Positions 29,858 to 39,336 of a stretch of DNA of 41,125 nucleotides are shown in pieces (position 1 is the stretch's first letter; the number at the start of each line of letters is the position of its first letter). A program made the position numbers and the translations under genes. The stretch spans positions 1-41,125 of the forward strand of contig JAADGG010000055.1 in assembly GCA_013152485.1 (NCBI GenBank). The letters are read 5' to 3'. Under the pieces are notes generated by a model. The model saw nothing but the letters and a program-made list of their open reading frames with translations, did no database searches and had not been told where the DNA came from. This DNA is from Nitrospirota bacterium. Its GTDB lineage: Bacteria; Nitrospirota; Thermodesulfovibrionia; Thermodesulfovibrionales; JdFR-85.

Positions 29858-31336
29858 TCACAGGGACTCCTCCACTGGAGGGATCAGCAGTGTGGAGATC
29901 GGAGATCTGCTCACTATGTACCATACGACATCCGGGTTCAGCATCAACGAGAGCCACCTCTTCTTCTTCCATCCGCCGGTATCAACGATCATCAGGTTGT
30001 ACTCGCTCAACACCCCGGTTACGGCCTTTACAGGATTGCCCTTCAGGCGGGGGACGTTTATGCTCGATTTGTATACGAGTGCCATGTCGGAGATATTCTT
30101 TTTCATCTCTTCAAACCACCGGACCTCTTCTTCGGTGGAGATGTACCTCGAAGGCTCTACGAGCAAGGCCGTCAGTTCGTTATTCAGCGACGACGATATC
30201 TCGAAAGCCGTGTCCATCACACGCTGAACGTCTATCCCTTCAACGCACGGGACGACCACCTTTTCATAGGGAAAGGTGCCCGCGGAAAGCAGGATCGGGC
30301 ATACTGCGATCGAAGCAAGACTGTTCAGAAAGCTCCTCTTCCTCAAGTCGGAAGATGCGGGGAGAAAAGACTCGGCATGCACATCCTTTGACAGTACTAT
30401 AAGGCCGTGTTCTCCCTTCTCCTCCTTCAGCAGGCTCTCTATTGCGTTGTATGGAGAGAGGACCGTCTCCCTCTCCTCGATGTTCTTGAAGCTGTCCCTG
30501 TTTATCAACTCTCTGAAGCCGGAACGGGCCAACGCCTTTTTTGCATACATGAATATGATCTTGTTCAGCGGGAATACGGAGAAGAGGTATTCGAGCTCCC
30601 TGAAGAACCCCTCGTCTTCCTTCCCTCCCAGGTAGGCAATGGCGGTAGAGCCGTACTCGAGCGGAAAACGCTGGAAACTGAAGGTCAGTATCTCGGAAAC
30701 CGTCTTCAAGACCGCCGGATCCCCGAGGATGATAACCCTGTCCCTCGGTTTCAGCACCCTGTCCTTCCTCGGCATTATGATATTGCCGTCCCTGTAGATA
30801 ATACCTATGCGCCATCTGATCGGTGCAAGCGCCCCTATCGGCTTGTTGGCGAGCCTGGAGTTGGGATGCACCTCCACCTCCAATATCTCGTTCTTACCGA
30901 GACCGATTGCGTGTGCAGCCCTCGATCTCTGTTCAATCCTGTTCCGTATACCTGTGGCACTGGCGGTGTAGATGTTCTCAACCTCCACGCCGAGGCCCTC
31001 GAGAGTCTCAACGTTCTCCTGCGTAACACCGACGGAAATAATCCTCTTTGTATTGAAATGTTCTTTCAGGAGACGCGCAACCTCGACATTGACCTTCTCA
31101 TTGGTCGTGGTTATTATCACGACATCCGCATCCTCCACCCCTGCATCCTCGAGAACGAGTCTGCTCGTGGCGTCTCCTGCTATAAACCTGACGTCTTCCC
31201 CTTTCATCCTCCTCGCTCTCTCCTTGAGGTCGGGGTTGAGGTCAATGCATGTTATCTCGAAATCCCTGGGGAGTTTCTTGAGCAGTTCCCGTCCGATACG
31301 GCCGAGGCCTATGATCACGAGCCTGTTACGTTTCAC
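29858..31336 (-). CDS. TrkA-N/TrkA-C K+ channel/antiporter regulator fused to a C-terminal Usp-like region
   Basis: LVIIGLGRIGRELLKKLPRDFEITCIDLNPD Rossmann motif; GDAT; TrkA-C-like LKPRDRVIILGDP; C-terminal YEKVVVPCVEG...STLLIPP. Confidence 0.85.
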   Translation of the reverse strand: MKRNRLVIIGLGRIGRELLKKLPRDFEITCIDLNPDLKERARRMKGEDVRFIAGDATSRLVLEDAGVEDADVVIITTTNEKVNVEVARLLKEHFNTKRIISVGVTQENVETLEGLGVEVENIYTASATGIRNRIEQRSRAAHAIGLGKNEILEVEVHPNSRLANKPIGALAPIRWRIGIIYRDGNIIMPRKDRVLKPRDRVIILGDPAVLKTVSEILTFSFQRFPLEYGSTAIAYLGGKEDEGFFRELEYLFSVFPLNKIIFMYAKKALARSGFRELINRDSFKNIEERETVLSPYNAIESLLKEEKGEHGLIVLSKDVHAESFLPASSDLRKRSFLNSLASIAVCPILLSAGTFPYEKVVVPCVEGIDVQRVMDTAFEISSSLNNELTALLVEPSRYISTEEEVRWFEEMKKNISDMALVYKSSINVPRLKGNPVKAVTGVLSEYNLMIVDTGGWKKKRWLSLMLNPDVVWYIVSRSPISTLLIPPVEESL

Positions 31337-32301
31337 CTGAATCCCTCTGTCGCCCTGGTTACAAGGTCTTTCAGGGCTGATATGAAAAGCGGACGGGTGT
31401 TCAAGGACGGCACCCTCCTGAGGTCTGTTCCGTGTTGCTCGGCAAGCCCTCTGTACAGAATGTCTATCTCATAGAGTGTCTCTACATGGTCTGAGACAAA
31501 GCTGACAGGCACCACCAGTATACTCCCGACTCCTTTTCCCGCAAGCTCAACAATGACATCCTCGGTCGACGGCTCCAGCCACTTGACCGGCCCGCTCCTG
31601 CTTTGATACCCGATATGATACGGGATGGAGATGCCGGCCTTCGCCCTCAACCGGCCGACCACCGCTTCAACGGTCCCCCGGATCTCGTCCACATAGGGAT
31701 CACCGTCGTCGATGAAACTCACCGGCAGGCTGTGTGCACTGAAGAGCAGGTGCACCCCGTCACCGTCATACCCGGATAATCCCTCCTCTATGGTGCCCGC
31801 AAGCGCATCGACATAGAGTGGGTGGTCATACCATGAATCCACGAAGACCGACTCGATCCCAGCCCTCACAACGGCATCGTCGAATCTCTCCCTCGTAGAT
31901 CCGGTCGTGGCCCTGGAGTAGTGAGGATAGAGGCTGAGACCAACAAGCCTCCTGACCCCGTCCTTCAATGCCTGGCCGACCGCGTCCTCTATAAACGGAT
32001 GCCAGTAACGCATCCCCACGTATACCCTGAAATCCCCCTCCTCATTGAGTGCCTCCATGAGGGCATCAGCCTGCTGTCTGGTGATTCTCAGGAGGGGAGA
32101 GCCGCCCCCGATCCTGGCATATGCATCCCGGGCCTTCTTGGCCCTGAGCACTGATATAAGCCACGCCAGAGGTCTCTGCATGAAGGCAGGGCCGAGCGGA
32201 ATAATGCCGCGGTCCGAGAAGAGGTTGTAGAGAAAGGGCCTGACCGCGCCGAGGGTGTCGGGCCCACCGAGATTGAGCAGCACTACACCTGTCTTTTCCA
32301 T
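31333..32301 (-). CDS. hemH: Ferrochelatase
   Basis: TGVVLLNLGGPDTLGAVRPFLYNLFSDRGII; YPHYSRATTGS; LFSAHSLPVSFIDDGDPY; VPVSFVSDHVETLYEID. Confidence 0.95.
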   Translation of the reverse strand: MEKTGVVLLNLGGPDTLGAVRPFLYNLFSDRGIIPLGPAFMQRPLAWLISVLRAKKARDAYARIGGGSPLLRITRQQADALMEALNEEGDFRVYVGMRYWHPFIEDAVGQALKDGVRRLVGLSLYPHYSRATTGSTRERFDDAVVRAGIESVFVDSWYDHPLYVDALAGTIEEGLSGYDGDGVHLLFSAHSLPVSFIDDGDPYVDEIRGTVEAVVGRLRAKAGISIPYHIGYQSRSGPVKWLEPSTEDVIVELAGKGVGSILVVPVSFVSDHVETLYEIDILYRGLAEQHGTDLRRVPSLNTRPLFISALKDLVTRATEGFR

Positions 32302-32370
32302 ATATGGATTATATACTTTCAGAAGCCCCGCTGTAAAAGCCCGCTCTCTTCACTCACGCGGGAAAAGAGA

Positions 32371-32402
32371 GAGGCGGTGCAATCGTCCGATTGCACCGCC
32401 TC
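32371..32402 (-). terminator. Hairpin terminator downstream of the porin gene
   Basis: Perfect 14-bp stem GAGGCGGTGCAATC/GATTGCACCGCCTC with 4-nt loop, followed on the minus strand by TCTCTTTTCCC. Confidence 0.75.
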
Positions 32403-32445
32403 CCATAGAACACAAACAAAGTCTCGCCCTTGAGGCTCCCTGCCC

Positions 32446-33657
32446 TTACAGCAGGAACTGGAGCATCACCCTCAGGGTGTTGAAGTCTTCGGTCTTCACG
32501 TTTCTCACAGTGCCTTCCTTCTTGAAGTCGCTCATGGCGTACTCGGCACTCAGCCTAAGCTTCTGACCTTTTATGTAGTAGTTGATGCCGGGAGCTATCC
32601 AGGTCAGCTGCTGGTCCTCCTGCTCGTTGAGCTTGGCATACTTCCAGACCTCGTACCTGCCGTACAGCTGAACCCTTCCCACCCAGATCTTTTTGGGAAG
32701 GAGGTAGCCGGCCTTCACGTAGTAACCGTTTCTCTCACCGTACATGCCTGTTGCCTTCGGATCAGGATCCCAGCCCTTGTACGCCTCGTCAAAGCTGACG
32801 TCGAGATAAGCGCCGGAGAGGGTAAAGGCACCGACGGGAGTGGGATACTCGAAGAATCCGTCGACAGTCCAGGTTATGTTGTCCTTTGCGTCGGTCTTTG
32901 CACCGAGGTTGCCGTAAATAACGTCGGGCTCATACTGCATACCACCACCGATGGTCAGGACCTTCTTCATCCCGCGGTATGTTCCGAAGTACACGAGCGA
33001 GGCCTCGGGTTTCAGCAAGGTCAGGTGCAGCCTTCCGGTATAACGGAGGGAACTTTTCGGAGTGTTGGGATCCTCCCTGCCTTCCATGATACCTATCCTG
33101 TACTGGATCCTGTTGTTTACGAAGTTGCCCCATGCGACGATACCCACGTCCCTGGATGCCGCAAACGGGTTGTAGACGAAGAGAGAACGGTCGATGCTCA
33201 GCGGATCGAAACATCCCTCATTGTTCTCCCTCGTGAGGGGATCCTTGGTCAGACCCACCCTCATCCTCAGGTATTTCGAGAACTTGAACTTCATGAAGGC
33301 ATCCAGCATATCGAGCCTGTTTGATACGGAATCGGCGACATTGAGGTCGTTGACGAGCCTGGGACCTTTGTGCTCGATCTGTATCACGAATCCGGCATTC
33401 CTCGTCAGCCTGCCCGTGAAGTTGAACCTGTTCCTCTTGAAGTAGAAATCGACCGTATCGTCGGTACCGTCAGGGCCTGAACCCGTGTCACGCCATACTC
33501 CGTAGAACTGTGAAAAGTAGCTGATCCTGAGCGACAAGCCCCGCTTTCCCTTTATCTTCACACCAGCCTGCGCCGTATCCACAGCCATGCCGATCAGAAA
33601 GACAAAGACCAGGGCTATCACCGAGAAGAGCCCAAGCTTCTTACTTATATCTCTCAT
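32446..33657 (-). CDS. Outer-membrane beta-barrel porin (OprO/OprP-like)
   Basis: Signal peptide ending AQA; alternating beta-strand pattern (RNRFNFTGRLTRNAGFVIQIEH, LRMRVGLTKDPLTREN); C-terminal aromatic/hydrophobic strand TLRVMLQFLL. Confidence 0.85.
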   Translation of the reverse strand: MRDISKKLGLFSVIALVFVFLIGMAVDTAQAGVKIKGKRGLSLRISYFSQFYGVWRDTGSGPDGTDDTVDFYFKRNRFNFTGRLTRNAGFVIQIEHKGPRLVNDLNVADSVSNRLDMLDAFMKFKFSKYLRMRVGLTKDPLTRENNEGCFDPLSIDRSLFVYNPFAASRDVGIVAWGNFVNNRIQYRIGIMEGREDPNTPKSSLRYTGRLHLTLLKPEASLVYFGTYRGMKKVLTIGGGMQYEPDVIYGNLGAKTDAKDNITWTVDGFFEYPTPVGAFTLSGAYLDVSFDEAYKGWDPDPKATGMYGERNGYYVKAGYLLPKKIWVGRVQLYGRYEVWKYAKLNEQEDQQLTWIAPGINYYIKGQKLRLSAEYAMSDFKKEGTVRNVKTEDFNTLRVMLQFLL

Positions 33658-33714
33658 GAGTAACTCCTCCTTAATTACCAGATTGTTATGGCTTTTAGTT
33701 CCTTAAGACCCTGA

Positions 33715-35403
33715 TTAGTATCCGCCTGAGTCACCACCGCCGCCGCCGGCACCACCGCCGCCGCCAGGGCCCTCGATAGCGCATATCTCGGCATCCGTCC
33801 TGTTGACATTGTCTGCATGCTCGGCATCGGAGTTCGCCAGGATCTCCTGTACGAAGTTGGATGCGTTGTAGTTGACCGCCTCGGACAACCAGGAGGTGGT
33901 CCCTGCAGGCACGAATGCAACTGCGTCAGCAGGAATGAATGTACCTGCAGTCGCTTCATCGGTCAGGGTCACATCCTCTGAGCCGCCCGCATTGAAGGTG
34001 TATGTACCCAGCTTGTACCAGGTTCCGCCGTTTTTGGTCAGATCGACGGTCACCGTATCAGATGTACCGCTATGTGTGATCGTGAACTTGGCATCCGGCG
34101 CGTAAACTGATTTCGCCGTATGCCATACATAGACGTCATAATCACCAGCAGCGGGTAAGGAAGGAGTCCATGTGGCTGAATTGGTGCCTGTTCCGGCTGC
34201 TATGTACCTGAAGTCGGTACCGTAGTAGGAACCGTTTCCGGCACTTGTGGAGGTGTTCCAGGTACCGACCACGGAAAATCCTGTATCTGTATTGTCAACG
34301 ACCACTGCATTCGATATATCCTTCAGCTCCTTGTCGACTATCCAGCTGGAGCCGGCATCGAGTGCACCGTACTGTGCCGTCATCTGGCCCCACTCTATCC
34401 ATGCACCGTCATAGAGCTTTACAGGGTAGTTGAGCACCCCGTCGAGCGCCAGGAATGTGATCGCCGCCCTCCAGGATGTGCGGCAGTACGGATATGCCGT
34501 CGTATTCTCGCTGACGCCTATTGAATCCATGGCGGTCTTGAGATCGGTATCAGAGAGGAGTTTTCCGTCACTGTCGAGGAGGTTCGTGTATTCGAGCCAC
34601 TTTGCCCCCCTGATGTGTCCCTCGAATGCAACATACTTTCCTGCCTCGGAACCGGCAGTCCTGTAATTGTCACCTCTGTACTCCTCGTTGCTTCTCGTAT
34701 CTATGACAACTGTCTTTGGATCGTTGTCAGCAGCCACGGTTATCATGTCCTCGAGAGGAGCCCTGAACCTGTCTGGATCCTGCTTCAGGTAGCATACGCT
34801 GTAGGTGGACGGTTCCGGTGTCTCTGCAGCTTCAAACTCGAGAGGATATCCGGCATCGGCCCACGTAGTGTCCACAAAGCCGTTAAGCACCCTCAGTTTG
34901 CTCCTCGGGAATCCCCAGTAGCGGAAGTTGTAGTAGGCCCTTGCCGTGTTCATGAAGGAGAAATTGCCGCTTGGTCCGGTTATTACGATCAAGGTGGCTC
35001 CGTCTATGCCTGTCCGCTGTATAACCGCATCCATCTGATTCTTGGTGGCGACCATATCTATCGTCATGCTTACGCCGTCAGACCTGTTGGCCTTTATATC
35101 AGCATAAGAGACGAGTTGAGAACCCGGGATATGTCCGGCATCGTACTGGTCCTGTGTACCCACAAACAGCACGACTATCTTGTTGTTGCCGTAAATGTCT
35201 CCGGGATAGCCATTGTCAAGCCAGCTCTTGAGCTCGCTCGGCTCCACAAGGACGTTGATTTTCGGATCCACCCGTTCAGCGGCTATCTTATCTGAAGTAT
35301 CGTAATCTTCTGCGCAACTATACAAAAACAAAGAAACCGTCAGCATCATAAGGATCGATACCAGGGATATCGAAATACTCTTTTTACGTTTTAGAAAACT
35401 CAT
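33715..35403 (-). CDS. Secreted (probable lipoprotein) two-domain rhodanese/thiosulfate sulfurtransferase with a golvesin-like domain and Gly-rich C-terminal tail
   Basis: Lipobox-like LFLYSC; C-terminal rhodanese loop YCRTSWRAA with Cys; N-terminal rhodanese domain lacks Cys (TGPSGNFSF); golvesin-like GGTWYKLGTYTFNAG..ADAVAFVP; tail GPGGGGGAGGGGGDSGGY. Confidence 0.85.
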   Translation of the reverse strand: MSFLKRKKSISISLVSILMMLTVSLFLYSCAEDYDTSDKIAAERVDPKINVLVEPSELKSWLDNGYPGDIYGNNKIVVLFVGTQDQYDAGHIPGSQLVSYADIKANRSDGVSMTIDMVATKNQMDAVIQRTGIDGATLIVITGPSGNFSFMNTARAYYNFRYWGFPRSKLRVLNGFVDTTWADAGYPLEFEAAETPEPSTYSVCYLKQDPDRFRAPLEDMITVAADNDPKTVVIDTRSNEEYRGDNYRTAGSEAGKYVAFEGHIRGAKWLEYTNLLDSDGKLLSDTDLKTAMDSIGVSENTTAYPYCRTSWRAAITFLALDGVLNYPVKLYDGAWIEWGQMTAQYGALDAGSSWIVDKELKDISNAVVVDNTDTGFSVVGTWNTSTSAGNGSYYGTDFRYIAAGTGTNSATWTPSLPAAGDYDVYVWHTAKSVYAPDAKFTITHSGTSDTVTVDLTKNGGTWYKLGTYTFNAGGSEDVTLTDEATAGTFIPADAVAFVPAGTTSWLSEAVNYNASNFVQEILANSDAEHADNVNRTDAEICAIEGPGGGGGAGGGGGDSGGY

Positions 35404-35678
35404 TTCTCCCCTTTGCCTCCTTTTCTCTTAAAAATTTATGGTACGAGGTTGAGCCGCTTACTTCAGTTCCGCTGTGCTGTGATCTCTTTCCTTATCACCT
35501 CCCCTTCGTGATGTGCCGTTTTTGAATGTTAGAGTCTTCCGGAGGATACCATAACCGCATGCCGGACAATTATAACCTAATCCGGCCGGTTTTTGTCACG
35601 CATTTTTGGCAAAACAGGATTTTTTACAGGTACCCCCACTGTACCGTCCGGATCCATCCCCTCCGGACTGCCCCCAAT

Positions 35679-37127
35679 CTATGTAACACCCTTGTCCTTG
35701 CGGAATATGTCTCCCTTGACCCAAAGCCAGAAGAGGCTCTTCGCGCCCTTGAGCGCGGCCTTCAGGTCATCTATCGTCCGCATCCTGATTATCCTTCCCC
35801 AGATATACTTAGGTCTCGAATAGAACTTCTTGAAGGCCAGCTGCCTCAGCTTCCAGATCTCTTCCCTCGTCATGGTATAGGGAACAAAGGCCGCTCCCTG
35901 ATAAGTGTAGTCGCTCGGGTCTTCCGACATCGTACCGTACTTGTCTATGTTGTCATACAGCTCTGAACCCGGGAAAGGTGTAAGGGCGTGGAAGTTGGCC
36001 ACATCAGGGTCCAGTTCACAGGCAAACTCGATGGTCTTGAGTCCGTCCTCGTATGTCTGACCCGGGATGCCGAACAGAAAGGGCGTAAGCACCTTGAGCC
36101 CGACTTCCTTGGCCGTCTTTACGGCCCTGCGCGTCTGCTCGAGCGTTATACCCTTCCGGATCGCATTGAGGTTTCTCTGGACACCGCTCTCAGCCCCGAA
36201 CAGGATGGACCAGCATCCCGCCTCCTTGAATGCCTCGAGCAGCGGTTTGTCCACCTGGCTCACACAGGCTGAAGCAAACCAAGTGAAGTTCAGCTTGCGC
36301 GCCTTTATCTCTTTTGCTATGCGCATCGCCCTGTCGTAATTTGCCGCAAGGGTATCGTCTATGAACTTGATCTCCCGGTATCCCTGTTCGAGACAGAGCT
36401 CTATCTCCTCCATCACGTTTTCAACACTGCGATACCTGATGCCGCTCTTGCGGGTCTTGTCTATCTGGAAGCAGAAGAGACATTTGCGGTTGCATCCCCT
36501 CGATGTTATCATTACTGCAACGGGCTTCCTCTTGTACGTGGCAGGCGGCGGAACATACTTGATCGCCCCCTCACCCAGAAGGTCCCTTGCGGGGAACGGA
36601 AGGCTGTCAAGGTCCTCAATGAGGGGCCTCAAAGGATTTTTTCTTATCTCGCCGGCCTCATCACGGTATACCGTACCGAGAACCCCCTCCATGCTCTTGC
36701 CTTCCGACAATCTCTCCATCATCTCGACCAGTGTATACTCCCCCTCACCCGTAACCACAGCATCCAGCCACTCGCAGTCCTCCAGACACTTCTCCTGCAT
36801 GGCAATGGGATAGGGACCTCCGACACATACATATATGTTCCTGTCTATCTCCTTTATGGCCTTGGCCGCTTCCTTCGCCTTCTTCCAGCCGAACGTCGTC
36901 GAATAGAGCCCCACGATGTCCGGCCTCTCCTTCTCGATCTCCTTCATTATCTCCGCATTGCGCATGAAAGCTCCGTTGAGGAATCTGACCTCGTGTCCTG
37001 CTTCCCTGACGGAAGCAGCAATATAGAGCAGGCCGAGAGGCTGCCAATAGTTTATCTGCGAGCCTGCCGTCTTTGCAGAAAAAATCTCCTCAGGCAACCA
37101 TGCCGGTACTACAAGAAAACATTTCAT
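35679..37127 (-). CDS. B12-binding-domain radical SAM protein
   Basis: SRGCNRKCLFCFQ CxxxCxxC cluster motif; N-terminal QPLGLLYIAASVREAGHEV cobalamin-binding-type region; PGQTYEDGLKTIEFA. Confidence 0.9.
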   Translation of the reverse strand: MKCFLVVPAWLPEEIFSAKTAGSQINYWQPLGLLYIAASVREAGHEVRFLNGAFMRNAEIMKEIEKERPDIVGLYSTTFGWKKAKEAAKAIKEIDRNIYVCVGGPYPIAMQEKCLEDCEWLDAVVTGEGEYTLVEMMERLSEGKSMEGVLGTVYRDEAGEIRKNPLRPLIEDLDSLPFPARDLLGEGAIKYVPPPATYKRKPVAVMITSRGCNRKCLFCFQIDKTRKSGIRYRSVENVMEEIELCLEQGYREIKFIDDTLAANYDRAMRIAKEIKARKLNFTWFASACVSQVDKPLLEAFKEAGCWSILFGAESGVQRNLNAIRKGITLEQTRRAVKTAKEVGLKVLTPFLFGIPGQTYEDGLKTIEFACELDPDVANFHALTPFPGSELYDNIDKYGTMSEDPSDYTYQGAAFVPYTMTREEIWKLRQLAFKKFYSRPKYIWGRIIRMRTIDDLKAALKGAKSLFWLWVKGDIFRKDKGVT

Positions 37128-37155
37128 ATTTTTTCACCATTGTACCTGTTTTTTT

Positions 37156-38556
37156 TCACTCTAACACCTTCCTGCCCAATATCTCCTCGGCCACCTCGAT
37201 CCCGGACTCCATTGCGCGGTCCATGTTGTAGTACTTGAACAGGCCGCCCCTGCCGATGGGCCGGAGGTTCTTGAAGTTCTTGAGATACTGAAGGATCTTC
37301 TCATATGGTTCCCTGTAACCGACTTCCATGAGCGGATACGCCTTTGCAGCCCTCACGACACAGCTGTCGATCACCTCGCTCTCCTTGATGAAGCCCAACT
37401 TCTCGAGATTCTTCACCGTGATAGACGCAAGCTCCTCATCACTGGAATTCCATATCTTGTCTCCCTTGAAGCAGAAGAACTCGGCCACAACGTGCGTCTT
37501 GCCTTCAGGGGCCATGTAAGGGCTCCAGTTTTTCGGCTCATGGATTCTCCCCAGCGGCATGTCCTTCTCGGGGAAATACAGCCAGGTCAGGTTCGTCACC
37601 TTTTCACGGTCGAGCATTATCGTCACGATCACTATATCCCTGTACCTCAGCCTCGAAGCGGCTTCCATCACGTCGTCCGGGACCGCGGGCTGCAACATCT
37701 TTGCAAGGTGTGTGAGAGGAATACTCGATATGAAGTCTTCACCCTTGATCTCGTATTCCTTGCCGTTGTTGGCAACGGTTATGCTGTTTACGTTGAAGCC
37801 CTCGTGATTTACTCTCACCACCTTCGTGTCCGTTATCACGGAGCTGCCGGCCTCTTCGATGCCTTCCTTGAATTTATCCGACAGCTGGCCTATCCCATAC
37901 GGCGGATAGATAAATTCGTCAGCAAGGGTCTTTATGCTCTTTCCGCTCACCTTTATGAAACCGTTCTTTATCGCCTCCCAGAGAGAGAGCCCTTTTATTC
38001 GCTCTGCAACCCATTCCTGGCTGATGCTCTTGCAGTCGATCCCCCAGACCTTCTCGCTGTACTGCTTGAAGTACAGATCGAACATCTTGCGGCCGAACTG
38101 GTTGACCACCCAGTCCTCGAGAGAGATTATCTCCGGGGGATTCAGTGCATTCTTCACCTTTTCCTTCCAGTAATCAAGCAGAATCTGCAGGGAGGTCATT
38201 ATACCGAGGCCGAACATGGCATTTGCCGGTTTAAGAGGATAGTCGAAATACTTGTCGAACATGTAGATCTGGCTGGTTCTCAATACTTTCAGGAATTCGC
38301 CTCTCAGGAGTTCGTTTACGAAGCGTTCCAATGACCTGTTGTGAGTGATGAACCTGTGTCCCCCCAGGTCGAACATGAACCCGTTGTGCTTGTACGTCTT
38401 AGACAATCCGCCTACGGTGGAATCCCCCTCGACCACCAGCACCTTTTTTCCTTCCCTGGACAAAACATATCCGGCAGAGAGTCCGGCGAGCCCTCCACCA
38501 AGAATTACTATCCCGTTGTTGTTACTGTTAATATCCAACGTTATTGAGCACCTCAC
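37156..38556 (-). CDS. FAD-dependent amine oxidase/protoporphyrinogen oxidase-like protein
   Basis: IVILGGGLAGLSAGYVLSREGKKVLVVEGDSTVGGLSKTYKHNGFMFDLGGHRFITHN. Confidence 0.88.
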   Translation of the reverse strand: MRCSITLDINSNNNGIVILGGGLAGLSAGYVLSREGKKVLVVEGDSTVGGLSKTYKHNGFMFDLGGHRFITHNRSLERFVNELLRGEFLKVLRTSQIYMFDKYFDYPLKPANAMFGLGIMTSLQILLDYWKEKVKNALNPPEIISLEDWVVNQFGRKMFDLYFKQYSEKVWGIDCKSISQEWVAERIKGLSLWEAIKNGFIKVSGKSIKTLADEFIYPPYGIGQLSDKFKEGIEEAGSSVITDTKVVRVNHEGFNVNSITVANNGKEYEIKGEDFISSIPLTHLAKMLQPAVPDDVMEAASRLRYRDIVIVTIMLDREKVTNLTWLYFPEKDMPLGRIHEPKNWSPYMAPEGKTHVVAEFFCFKGDKIWNSSDEELASITVKNLEKLGFIKESEVIDSCVVRAAKAYPLMEVGYREPYEKILQYLKNFKNLRPIGRGGLFKYYNMDRAMESGIEVAEEILGRKVLE

Positions 38557-38604
38557 TTTTTATTTGTTGTTTAGGATTTAATGATCTTGAAGTAGACGTC
38601 GGGA

Positions 38605-38639
38605 AACCAGAGGGACTACGGATCGTAGTCCCTCTGGTT
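38605..38639 (-). terminator. Long hairpin, probable terminator downstream of the Usp gene
   Basis: AACCAGAGGGACTACG (38605-38620)/CGTAGTCCCTCTGGTT (38624-38639), 16-bp perfect stem, 3-nt loop. Confidence 0.65.
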
Positions 38640-38778
38640 CTGTTCTTATAGACGATGCGTGGCAACTTGTTTTTTTCTACTCTCTTCTGGGGACATTCAA
38701 AGGATGTTTCTTTGAGATCCATGTTTATATTATAACATCCTGTAGCAATAGAATGCTAATCTTTAAAAAGCCCGGGCA

Positions 38779-39249
38779 CTAAAACTTCTGCCCCTTTATC
38801 ACCAGTACCGGAATGTCTGCCTTCTCAAGCACTTCCCTGCTTACACTACCCATGAGCAACGGCTCAAATCTCTTGCCCCTCGAGCCTATGACTATCATCT
38901 CTATGCCTTCCTCACTGACGGTGTTGAGTATCTCTTCGGCGGGATGACCTATCTTCGCCAAGGTGCTAACGCCGGACAGCCCGTTGTCCTCAAGCAGCTT
39001 CTTGTAGTAGGTCAGTATCTTCTCGGCCTTCTTGTCGAGCATCTCCTTGTACTCCGTTCCCTGGACGGCCTCCCTCAATGCCTCCAGCTCCGACTCACCG
39101 AGCATCTCATCCATCAGGAAGCTGGCATCGAACTTTTCGACGTACAGCAGCAGTATTGACTCCGGTCGACAGGAAGTGAACATCTCGACAAACTTTGCAA
39201 CAGCATTTTTAGAGCCCTTAGTCTCGTTTACAGCTACCAATATTTTCAT
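38779..39249 (-). CDS. Universal stress protein (UspA family)
   Basis: MKILVAVNETKGSKNAV; GHPAEEILNTVSEEGIEMIVIGSRGKRFEPLLMGSVSREVLEKADIPVLVIKG. Confidence 0.95.
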   Translation of the reverse strand: MKILVAVNETKGSKNAVAKFVEMFTSCRPESILLLYVEKFDASFLMDEMLGESELEALREAVQGTEYKEMLDKKAEKILTYYKKLLEDNGLSGVSTLAKIGHPAEEILNTVSEEGIEMIVIGSRGKRFEPLLMGSVSREVLEKADIPVLVIKGQKF

Positions 39250-39336
39250 AATTCATTACCTCATGATGAACAGTTTTTGTTTAGGGTTCTTAAAAATAAC
39301 GTTTGGATTGCCACCCGGCAACTCGTAAACGGCTTA

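Noticed and set aside
30407-31474. 355-aa plus-strand ORF opposite the TrkA/hemH genes
   Set aside because: Antisense to confidently identified proteins
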